Under the pieces are notes generated by a model. It did no database searches. It was not told the DNA's origin and worked only from the letters and a program-made list of their open reading frames with translations. Below, one piece after another: positions 18,643 to 26,037 of a stretch of DNA of 64,000 nucleotides (positions within the stretch are counted from its first letter, which is position 1; every line of letters starts with the position of its first letter). Origin of the DNA: Pirellulimonas nuda (GTDB taxonomy: Bacteria > Planctomycetota > Planctomycetia > Pirellulales > Lacipirellulaceae); assembly GCF_007750855.1 (NCBI RefSeq), contig NZ_CP036291.1, forward strand, positions 4,774,001 through 4,838,000, written 5' to 3'. A program made the translations under genes and the position numbers.

Positions 18643-19053
18643 CTACCAGGTAGCGCCCACGGCGTGGTTCACGATGAACTCGCCGGAGACGTTGTCGTAC
18701 GCCCAGCTCTGGGCGCCGGTGGCCGAGAGCGGGGTGCCCGCGGTCGTGATCCGAACGGTAGCGCCGGTGTTGCCGACCGACGCGCTGGGGAACGGGCCGT
18801 TGAGCATGGAAACCAGGTCGGCCTTGAGGTCGGCCTCGGTCCCCAGGTCGCCGGGGAGCGCGCTGTTCTGGGCCCGGTAGAGCTGGATCGCGTCGCGAAC
18901 AATAACCAGCGAGTGCCGCGTGGCGTTGGTGCGGGCCTCGCCGGCGGTGTTGAACATCTTCGGCGCGGCCACGGCGGCCAAGATGCCGAGGATTAGCACC
19001 ACGATCACGAGCTCAACCAAGGTGAACGCTGAACGCTTCGTCTGCGACTTCAT
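18643..19053 (-). CDS. gspG: major pseudopilin, GspG/PulG type
   Basis: The product is 136 aa. The class III leader MKSQTKRSA is followed by FTLVELVIVVLILGILAAVAAP, giving a prepilin with Glu at +5 of the mature protein and the usual 20-residue hydrophobic spine. The residue before the cleavage point is Ala, not the usual Gly. The C-terminal part is short with LPGDLGTEADLKADLVSMLNG, as in GspG. It is first in the minus-strand set and diverges from the HD-GYP gene. A weak -24/-12-like promoter lies upstream at 19084-19097. It is probably the most abundant subunit of the pseudopilus. Confidence 0.85.
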   Translation of the reverse strand: MKSQTKRSAFTLVELVIVVLILGILAAVAAPKMFNTAGEARTNATRHSLVIVRDAIQLYRAQNSALPGDLGTEADLKADLVSMLNGPFPSASVGNTGATVRITTAGTPLSATGAQSWAYDNVSGEFIVNHAVGATW

Positions 19054-19415
19054 TTCGATCGATCCTATGAGTCAATCCGCGACGCAGGCAGCGCGCCGCC
19101 GAGGGATCCGTGGTCTGGTGCTTCTGGTACTTCCTGCTCGAACGAGCGGCGGACCCGCGGGACGACGCATCGCCCGGTCGGCATGCCGCACGTTTCGTAC
19201 AGAGATATCTACGTCACGGAAAAAGAGGCGGCGGAGGGGAGCTGATTTTTCGGGTTACCGCCCTCGCTGTGAGCTACAAACCTCTATCAAGCGGATGGAT
19301 CCGCCAGGAGTCGACCGCTGGACGCGTGTGTCCCGCGGGCCGGCGCAACCCTCACGATCCCAACGATCGCGGCACGCCAACGCGAGCCGATCGCACGCCC
19401 ATCGAGCAGACTTCT
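19054..19415. other. divergent intergenic region between gspG and the HD-GYP gene
   Basis: This 362-base gap must hold promoters for both directions. On the minus strand a GG-N10-GC pattern lies at 19084-19097 (reading cGGCGCGctgcCTGCG), matching the sigma-54 consensus at roughly 8 of 12 positions. Its predicted start site is about 19 bases before the gspG ATG. In DNA this GC-rich such a match can be chance. No promoter could be assigned on the plus strand. Confidence 0.3.
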
Positions 19416-21083
19416 ATGCACGCAGACACCATTGCTCCGCAGGCGCCGGCGGTAGAGGCGCTATCCCGCGCCTTCGGGACGCGTCTACTTACCTGGTCCA
19501 AAGCCGGCCAGCAGTGGCGCTGCTTGGAAGAAGCCGACCGGCACGCCTGCCCCACGCTGGCGCCGTGGCTGGACGAAGCCGCCGAGGCGGCCGCGGGCAA
19601 GCCCGTGGTGCGGCGCGTCCGCGGCAACCTGTTGTTCGTGGGCGTCTCGCTCGGCGCCCGGCCCGGCGGGCCGCACGTGGCGGCGGGCATCGTGCCGGCC
19701 GACCCGCAGGGCTTCGCCCAGCAGCTCGCCGAGGCGTCGCTCGCCGCGGCGCAGGTCCAATCGCACGAATCGGGGCGGCAGGTGCTGCTGGAGAGCTACG
19801 CAGACAAGCTGGCCGACAGCTTCGAAGAGCTGACCTTCCTACGCAAGCTCTCTCGGCACGTGGAGCACTGCGACGCCACACGCGGGCTGGCCGACGTGGC
19901 CCACACCATCCTCCCCTCGCTGTGCGAGCTGATGGCGGTCGAGGGGCTCGCGCTCTACGCCACGACCGGCGACCCACGCGCCACGCGCAGGATCGAGGGG
20001 GTCGTCGACTCGGTCGGCGACCTGGCCGCGGAGGCCGCGTGCTGGAGCGAAACCATCGAGGCGCTCGCCGGAGGCCCGCAAGACGTGGTCGTCTGCAACG
20101 TCGCTCGCTCGGAGACCGCCGACCTGGTTCCCCCCGCGCCCGAGGGCGTTCGAGCGTACGTGGCGGCCTCGCTGAAGAAGGACGGCGTTGTCTACGGGTG
20201 GCTGCTCGGGGTGAACAAGCGCCCGCCGAAGACCGGCCTGTCGACCCCCAGCAACTCGCTGGGGCACGACGAGATCGGATCGATGGAGGCCTCGCTGCTC
20301 CACGCGGCTGCCGTGATGCTGGCCACCCACGCCGCCAACGCCCGGCTGTTCCGCGAGAAGGAAGAGCTGATCGACGAAGCGATCCACACGCTGGTCGGCG
20401 TGATCGAAGCCAAAGACGCCTACACCTGCGGGCACAGCGACCGCGTGGCGCTGGTCGGCCGGCGCCTAGCCGAAGAGCTCGGCCTCTCCCCCAAGGAGTG
20501 CCACGAGGTCTACCTCTCCGGCCTGCTGCACGACATCGGCAAGGTGGGGGTGAGCGACGACGTGCTGCTCAAGCCCGGCGCGCTCGAGCCAGAAGAGTTC
20601 GCCCAGATCAAACGCCACCCCGAGTGCGGCTGGCGGTTGCTGCAGCGGCTCAAGCCGCTGGGCAACCTGCTGCCGGGCGTGCTGCACCACCACGAGGCGA
20701 CCGACGGATCCGGGTACCCCCACGGCCTGTCGGGCGACGCCATCCCGCTGGTCGCGCGCATCCTGGCCGTCGCGGACGGCTGGGACGCGATGACCAGCGA
20801 CCGCCCCTACCGCGCGGGGATGCCGCTAGAGAAGGCCGAGGGGATCCTCCGCAACGGGTCGGGGTCGCAGTGGGACTCGCAAATCGTCGACGCGTTCTTC
20901 GCGGCCCGCGAAGACGTGCACCAGATCACGGCGACGTGGCGCGACCACCTCGAGCGGATCCTGGCCCTGCCGTGGGCCGCCGACCGGATCGAGAAGCCGA
21001 CAGCCGCCGCCGCGATTGCGCCGACCCCAACGCCCACGCCGGAGGCCTTCGCAGAGGCGTCGGCGCACCTAGGGAGCCTCTGA
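19416..21083 (+). CDS. HD-GYP cyclic-di-GMP phosphodiesterase-type protein with GAF-like region
   Basis: The product is 555 aa. The ATG at 19416 was chosen as the first Met before continuous family-like sequence. Residues of about 130-310 look like a GAF-type sensory domain. The C-terminal domain carries the HD-GYP hallmarks: GHSDR (His340), LLHDIGK (HD at 372-373), KRHPECGWRLL, HHHEATDGSGYP (GYP at 433-435) and AVADGWDAMTSDRPYR. All metal ligands appear intact, so hydrolysis of c-di-GMP is plausible. Its stop overlaps the start of the GspH-like gene (TGATG), which ties it to the pseudopilin operon and suggests c-di-GMP control of the machine. Confidence 0.93.
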   Translation: MHADTIAPQAPAVEALSRAFGTRLLTWSKAGQQWRCLEEADRHACPTLAPWLDEAAEAAAGKPVVRRVRGNLLFVGVSLGARPGGPHVAAGIVPADPQGFAQQLAEASLAAAQVQSHESGRQVLLESYADKLADSFEELTFLRKLSRHVEHCDATRGLADVAHTILPSLCELMAVEGLALYATTGDPRATRRIEGVVDSVGDLAAEAACWSETIEALAGGPQDVVVCNVARSETADLVPPAPEGVRAYVAASLKKDGVVYGWLLGVNKRPPKTGLSTPSNSLGHDEIGSMEASLLHAAAVMLATHAANARLFREKEELIDEAIHTLVGVIEAKDAYTCGHSDRVALVGRRLAEELGLSPKECHEVYLSGLLHDIGKVGVSDDVLLKPGALEPEEFAQIKRHPECGWRLLQRLKPLGNLLPGVLHHHEATDGSGYPHGLSGDAIPLVARILAVADGWDAMTSDRPYRAGMPLEKAEGILRNGSGSQWDSQIVDAFFAAREDVHQITATWRDHLERILALPWAADRIEKPTAAAAIAPTPTPTPEAFAEASAHLGSL

Positions 21084-21571
21084 TGCGGCGGCCCCGCCAC
21101 GCAAACGCGTTCTCGCTGATCGACCTGGTGATCACGGTGCTCATCATGGGCATCCTGGCCGCGGTGGCGGGCCCGCGCTTCGCCGCGACGTCGGCCGGGC
21201 TGCGCAGCGAGGCCGTCGCGCGACGGATCGCCGCGGACCTGAACTACGCACGCCGGCACGCGATCCTCAACAGCCGCGAGTGCACCATCACGTTCAACCT
21301 CAGCCCCCCCGGCTACGCGATGGTCGGCGTCGCCGACCCGGCGCGTGTCGGCCGCACGTACCAGGTGGCGCTGAGCGACCTCGACGGCGGCGCGGCCGTA
21401 GCCTCGGCGGCGTTCAACAGCACGCGGTCGGTCACCTACAACGCGTACGGGCTGCCGCTGGCCGGCAGCCCCGCGGCGGCGTTGGCGTCGGGGGCCGTGG
21501 TCGTGGCGGTCGCCGGCGCCTCGCGGACGATCGTTGTCGACAAAGACACCGGCGAGGCGACCCTGCCATGA
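21083..21571 (+). CDS. gspH: minor pseudopilin, GspH-like
   Basis: The product is 162 aa. The leader MRRPRHANA precedes FSLIDLVITVLIMGILAAVAGP; the +5 residue is Asp instead of Glu, and the residue before cleavage is Ala. The following RSEAVARRIAADLNYARRHAI matches the GspH/FimT helix pattern, and the C-terminus is a beta-rich domain. It overlaps both neighbours: the start lies in the HD-GYP stop codon and the stop overlaps the next ATG (ATGA). Confidence 0.82.
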   Translation: MRRPRHANAFSLIDLVITVLIMGILAAVAGPRFAATSAGLRSEAVARRIAADLNYARRHAILNSRECTITFNLSPPGYAMVGVADPARVGRTYQVALSDLDGGAAVASAAFNSTRSVTYNAYGLPLAGSPAAALASGAVVVAVAGASRTIVVDKDTGEATLP

Positions 21572-23133
21572 TCTCCACGCACGCCCACGCGCCGCCGCTT
21601 GGCGCCGTCAAGCCGTTCCGCCGCGCCGTCTCGCTGATCGAGCTGGTCGTGGCGATGGCGTCGGCCGGGGTGCTGATGACGGGGCTCGGGGTGAGCGTGG
21701 CGCTCACCACCCGGGCGTTCCGCCCCGAGACCAACCAGCAGTACCAGCGCAGCGGCGCGGCGCTGGCCCAACGCGACCTGCTGGCCGACCTCCGCCTGGC
21801 GACCGGCTTCTCGGAACGCACCGCCACCGCGGCGACGTTCACCGTGCCCGACCGCAACGGCGACGGCCGCCCCGAGACGCTCCGCTACGCCTGGGGGGGC
21901 ACGGCCGGCGACCCGCTGACGCTGGCGATGAACGGCGGCGCCCCCGTCCCCCTGCTCCGCGGCGTGCAGGGCTTCGCCCTCAGCTACCAGACGCGCACGA
22001 TCAGCCCGGTCGTGCTCCCCGCGGAGCAGTCGGGGAGCGACCTGCTGCTGATCGTGATGGACTCAGCAAGCCTCAGCGCGTCGGAATCGTCCCGCAAGGC
22101 GATGATCGAGAGCTGGAACTTCAACGTCGCCGTGAAGGGGCTCAACGACCCCGTTGACGAACTGCTGACGGCCGCCGCCTCGGTCAAGGCGGTCTACGTC
22201 TCTGGATCGATCAACGCAGACAAGCTGGAGTCGGCCCCGCAATTGGCTTCCCTCACCAACGGCATCGTCAACGAGCACCCCGGTTTGGTAGACGACTTCG
22301 GCTTCGGCGCCACGGCGTCGACTAAGTTTGCCTGGTCGGCCACGGTCGCCAGCAGCTCGCACTACATCAACCAAGACCTCAGCGGTTCGAGCGCTTCGCC
22401 CTTCGCCCTCATGGGAGCGATGACGAAGATTGACGGCAAGCAGGCCGACTCGCTCAACGCGATCTTGACGCTCGACGACGTGCCGTCGCTGGCCACCGTC
22501 GACCCCGACGAGGCGCTCTACGGCGGCGGCGCCGCACCGGGGCGGCGGGTGATGCTCCCCTGGGGCGACAGCGGCTTCGACCCCAGCAGCCTGAACGAGA
22601 CGGGTCGGTTGCTCACCTGCCGGTCCATCGAATGGGCCACCGGGCTGGGAGACGAATCGCCCGACTTCAGGACGTTCGGCTACGCCGAAGTCTTCTCGAG
22701 ATCGAACGACGAAGTCGATGGCCAGCAGTTGGCGACAAGAGCAACGCTAGCCGAGAAGGGCAAAGTCCTAAGCATCTCGGCCTACGTCGGCGGAGTGAGC
22801 AATGCCAAGGTCCGCTTCGCGATCTACAGCGAAAAGAACGGCCAACCCGATACGCTGCTAGTTCAAACCTCGACAGGCAAGTGCAGCAACTCCATGGGAT
22901 GGGTGACGCTCGATGTCCCGGCAACGACGCTGAGCGCCGGCGCCTATTGGCTGACGTTCTCGTTTGACGACGAAGACCAGAAGTACCAGTACACCGACAC
23001 CTACACCGGCGCGGGGCAGCGGAACGTCAGCAACAACGCCACCACCAAGGGCTTCAAGTCGACGTGGGGCACAAGCAGCAAATCCTCGAACGGCGCCCGC
23101 TCCATCTACGCCACCTACGAGGTAGCGCCATGA
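21568..23133 (+). CDS. oversized minor pseudopilin, GspJ/PilW-like, with extra C-terminal domain
   Basis: The product is 521 aa, more than twice the usual GspJ length. The prepilin motif is RRAVSLIELVVAMASAG with Ala before the cleavage site and Glu at +5. Residues of about 55-180 fit GspJ (RDLLADLRLAT, FTVPDRNGDG, LRYAW). From about residue 185 to the end is an extension. Its last 120 residues look like a beta-sandwich (KVRFAIYSEKNGQP, GWVTLDVPATTLSAGAYWLTF). Base composition falls in the extension: 33 G/C of 60 at 22681-22740, against 48 of 60 at 21841-21900. The extension may be an acquired adhesin-like tip domain. The stop overlaps the next start (ATGA). Confidence 0.75.
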   Translation: MISTHAHAPPLGAVKPFRRAVSLIELVVAMASAGVLMTGLGVSVALTTRAFRPETNQQYQRSGAALAQRDLLADLRLATGFSERTATAATFTVPDRNGDGRPETLRYAWGGTAGDPLTLAMNGGAPVPLLRGVQGFALSYQTRTISPVVLPAEQSGSDLLLIVMDSASLSASESSRKAMIESWNFNVAVKGLNDPVDELLTAAASVKAVYVSGSINADKLESAPQLASLTNGIVNEHPGLVDDFGFGATASTKFAWSATVASSSHYINQDLSGSSASPFALMGAMTKIDGKQADSLNAILTLDDVPSLATVDPDEALYGGGAAPGRRVMLPWGDSGFDPSSLNETGRLLTCRSIEWATGLGDESPDFRTFGYAEVFSRSNDEVDGQQLATRATLAEKGKVLSISAYVGGVSNAKVRFAIYSEKNGQPDTLLVQTSTGKCSNSMGWVTLDVPATTLSAGAYWLTFSFDDEDQKYQYTDTYTGAGQRNVSNNATTKGFKSTWGTSSKSSNGARSIYATYEVAP

Positions 23134-23759
23134 CCCGTCAGCAAGTCCGCGGGCTCACGCTCGCCGAAGTCGTGATGAGCACCTTCCTGATCGGCCTGCT
23201 GCTAACCGGCGCGCTGCGCAGCGTGGGGGCCTCGGCCAAGTCGTGGACCGCCGCCGCGGAGGCGGCCGACGGGCAAGCCCTGGCCCAGCAACTCATGGCG
23301 GAGATCGTGGGGCAGCCCTACGAAGAGCAGACCCAGTCGCCGGCGTTCGGCCCCGAGTCGGGCGAGGTCGTTACGGCCGGCGTCCGCAGCGGGTTGGACG
23401 ACCTAGACGACTACAACGACTGGGTCGACACCCCCCCCAAAGACCGCAGCGGCGCGGCGCTGACCGGCTTTGCCGGTTGGAGCCGCACCGCCGACGTCCA
23501 GAAGACGTGGCCAGACGACTACTCGATCCGCAGCGACGGAGGATCCGACAAGGGGATGCGGCTGGTGACAGTGATCGCGACCTCCCCCACGGGACGCAAA
23601 TCCACACTCAAGGCGTACCGCACCAACGCCGGCGGGTCGCTGCAGCCGCAGGGGGTGCAACAAACGCTGGTCACCTGGGTCGGCGCCTCGCTACAAGCAG
23701 CCGGCGGCCCGGCCGTGCAAGGGGGAACCGCCCTGCCCAATCACGCCTCAGACCAATGA
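23130..23759 (+). CDS. minor pseudopilin, GspI/PilV-like
   Basis: The product is 209 aa. The leader MTRQQVRG is cleaved before LTLAEVVMSTFLIGLLLTGAL, with Gly at -1 and Glu at +5, a standard prepilin site. The helix continues through AADGQALAQQLMAEIVGQPY, the usual PilV/GspI pattern. The C-terminal domain is mostly unrecognised and ends in a flexible tail. The gene overlaps the neighbours on both sides by four bases, so the pseudopilin genes form one translationally coupled unit. Confidence 0.8.
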   Translation: MTRQQVRGLTLAEVVMSTFLIGLLLTGALRSVGASAKSWTAAAEAADGQALAQQLMAEIVGQPYEEQTQSPAFGPESGEVVTAGVRSGLDDLDDYNDWVDTPPKDRSGAALTGFAGWSRTADVQKTWPDDYSIRSDGGSDKGMRLVTVIATSPTGRKSTLKAYRTNAGGSLQPQGVQQTLVTWVGASLQAAGGPAVQGGTALPNHASDQ

Positions 23760-25030
23760 CCGCCATGCCGCGCACACGCCGCCCTGGGTACCTGTACGTC
23801 GCCGTGCTGATGACGTCGCTGCTGATCTCGGCAATGGGGCTCACCGCGCTGAGCGTTGCGGCGCTGCGGCTGCGTTGCTCGACCGCCTCCACCGACTGGA
23901 CCGCGGCCGCCGCGCTCGCCCAGTCGGCGATCGAAGACGCCGTGCTAAAGGTCTCACTCGACAACGCCTGGCGCACCAAGAACACCCACAACGTGCCCTC
24001 CACGGCGGTCTCGCTTGCCGCCGGCGCCTACTCCTGGAAGCTGCTGGACGACGACGGCAACCTGGCCGACGACGACCGCGACAGCGTCCGCGTAGTCGGC
24101 ATCGGCCGCGTCGGCGAGGCGGTGGTCGCCGAGAGCGTGCGGCTGATCCCCACCGGCAATCCCCTCTCCTGCCTCGAAACCGCCCTGCATTGCAATAACA
24201 GCGTGTCGCTGGGGCTCCTGGTACAGCTCACCACCGACCAGACCGTCAGCACCAACGGCAGCCTCGCCGCGACGGCCCTGCTATGCAAGGTGACCGGAAA
24301 CGCCGAGGCCTCCGGCGCGATCAGCGGCACCGTTACCGGCACGAAGACTTCGGGGGCGCCCACGCGTCTGATGCCCGGCAGCAGCGCGCTGGACTACTAC
24401 CTCGACAACGGCGCCTGGATCGAGATCGGCGCCCTGCCGCTGGTCATTGGCGCGCGGACGATCCAAAAGGTCGTTATCAGCCCCACGCTCAACCCCTACG
24501 GCTCCGGCGGCAACCCCGAGGGGATCTACGTGATCGACTGCGGCGGCGCGCAAGTCAAGATCAAAGACTGCCGGATCATCGGCACGCTGGTGCTGCTCAA
24601 CCCCGCGGCCAACTCCTGCCTAGAAGGGAGCATCCACTGGGACACGGCCGTCGGAAACTACCCGGCGCTGTTGGTCACCGGCGACATCGAGCTGCGGACC
24701 GGCACGGCCGAGCTCAGCGAAACCCTCCAGGGGGTAAACTACAACCCGGTCGGCGCGCCTTACGAAGGGGTCGCAGACACCGACAAGTCGGACGCGTACA
24801 CCTCGGAGATCAGCGGGCTGGTCTACGTCTCGGGCCGCCTCAGTGCGCCGTCGGACCTGCTCGAGAGCCGTATCCGGGGCGTGACCGTGTGCAACGCCCT
24901 AACCATGGACTCCAGCAGCCGGTTCAACTACCGCCCGCTGCTGCACGACTACCCCGCGCCGGGCTTCGCCCACGGCAACCCGATGCAGGTCTCCCCCGGC
25001 AGCCGCCGGCGCGAGTCGCTCTCGCCGTAG
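23756..25030 (+). CDS. GspK/PilX-like protein with large extracellular beta-rich domain
   Basis: The product is 424 aa. The N-terminus PRTRRPGYLYVAVLMTSLLISAMGLTALSVAAL resembles GspK/PilX in having a hydrophobic spine without Glu at +5; only its pattern is cited. The following RSTDWTAAAALAQSAIEDAV-like helix fits. The rest lacks an obvious GspK SAM-like insertion. It has a Gly/Thr/Asn-rich stretch suggestive of stacked beta turns (SAISGTVTGTKTSG-like region near residue 190) and several Cys residues. It is last in the overlapping pseudopilin series and probably forms the tip with the GspH/I/J-like proteins. Function beyond that is inferred. Confidence 0.62.
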   Translation: MTAMPRTRRPGYLYVAVLMTSLLISAMGLTALSVAALRLRCSTASTDWTAAAALAQSAIEDAVLKVSLDNAWRTKNTHNVPSTAVSLAAGAYSWKLLDDDGNLADDDRDSVRVVGIGRVGEAVVAESVRLIPTGNPLSCLETALHCNNSVSLGLLVQLTTDQTVSTNGSLAATALLCKVTGNAEASGAISGTVTGTKTSGAPTRLMPGSSALDYYLDNGAWIEIGALPLVIGARTIQKVVISPTLNPYGSGGNPEGIYVIDCGGAQVKIKDCRIIGTLVLLNPAANSCLEGSIHWDTAVGNYPALLVTGDIELRTGTAELSETLQGVNYNPVGAPYEGVADTDKSDAYTSEISGLVYVSGRLSAPSDLLESRIRGVTVCNALTMDSSSRFNYRPLLHDYPAPGFAHGNPMQVSPGSRRRESLSP

Positions 25031-25245
25031 CCGCGTGGCCTTTTTGCACCACGGCGTGGCGGCCACGCTACCTCGGCCCGCCGCGACGCCCCCCGCCCGC
25101 CGCCGCTGGGCGCCCGGCCGCACGCGCGTAAGTCTTTTCCAGAGAACGCCTTGGCGTCTCACCCGCCGGGCGCCCACGCCCCGGCGGCGCCCGGCTTGCT
25201 TCTGCTTGCGACGAGTCCCCCCTCGTCGTCGCCAGGAGAACGCCC

Positions 25246-26037
25246 GTGCCGTTGCCGCTCCGCAACCTGCTGCTGTGCCTGCTCTGCCTCGCGGTGAGCC
25301 CCTGCCCCGCCGCGTCGCCTTGGTCGCAGCTGGCGGCCGGCGAGCCGCTGGCCGCCTACACCACCGACGGCCGCGTGCTGCGGGGCGACCTCGACCCACG
25401 CTCGACCGACGCGGTGCTCTGCCTCTCGGTCGACGCCGCGGGGGTCACCATTAGCAGCGCCACCCCGGCGGCGCTGGTCGCGCGTGTTGAGCAGGCCTCC
25501 CCCGTGGCGTTGCCCCCGGTCTGGCACGGCGGCGTCGGCCCGGAGTTGCTGCCGTTCCACCCCGACCGTTCGACCTGGGGCGACGCGGTCGTCCGCTCGT
25601 TGGAGGTGCTCGCCGCCCCCGGCAGTTGGGACGCCGATCCGCAGATCGACGGCCTGCGGCTGTGGGTCCGCCCCCGGGGCGCCGACGGCGGCTACACCAA
25701 CGTGGCCGGGTCGCTGCGCTGCGAGCTGCGTGTCGAGTCGGGCGACCCGCGGACCCACCAACGCGGGTTCGCGGTCACCGAGCGCTGGCGCCGCGAGCTA
25801 ACCCTCGACGACTACGGCCCCGAGGGCGCCGTGGTCGAGCTCCCCTACAGCCGCCTGCGGCCAGAACAGCGCAGCGAGTTCCCACGGCTGGGGGTGCTCA
25901 GTGTGCGGATGGTCGTGCCGGGAGAAGGGGTGATCGACGCCCTTGTCACCGACGTGCCGCTCGCGGCCCCGTCGTTCAACCGCGACCGCAACCAGCTACT
26001 CACCGGGCAGCGCTACTTCCCGGGCGAGGCGCACTAG
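25246..26037 (+). CDS. secreted protein of unknown function beside the secretin gene
   Basis: The product is 263 aa. The GTG start at 25246 has a good ribosome site (AGGAGA at 25234-25239) and begins a signal peptide ending around PCPAASP. The mature part is beta-rich with no recognised catalytic motif; TDGRVLRGDLDPRSTDAVLCL near the start recalls short 'x-x-G-R-V-L-x-G' beta-hairpins seen in planctomycete secreted proteins. The gene lies 215 bases after the pseudopilin operon. It is convergent with the secretin gene, the two stop codons sharing CTAG. A role in secretion is suggested only by position. Confidence 0.6.
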   Translation: MPLPLRNLLLCLLCLAVSPCPAASPWSQLAAGEPLAAYTTDGRVLRGDLDPRSTDAVLCLSVDAAGVTISSATPAALVARVEQASPVALPPVWHGGVGPELLPFHPDRSTWGDAVVRSLEVLAAPGSWDADPQIDGLRLWVRPRGADGGYTNVAGSLRCELRVESGDPRTHQRGFAVTERWRRELTLDDYGPEGAVVELPYSRLRPEQRSEFPRLGVLSVRMVVPGEGVIDALVTDVPLAAPSFNRDRNQLLTGQRYFPGEAH

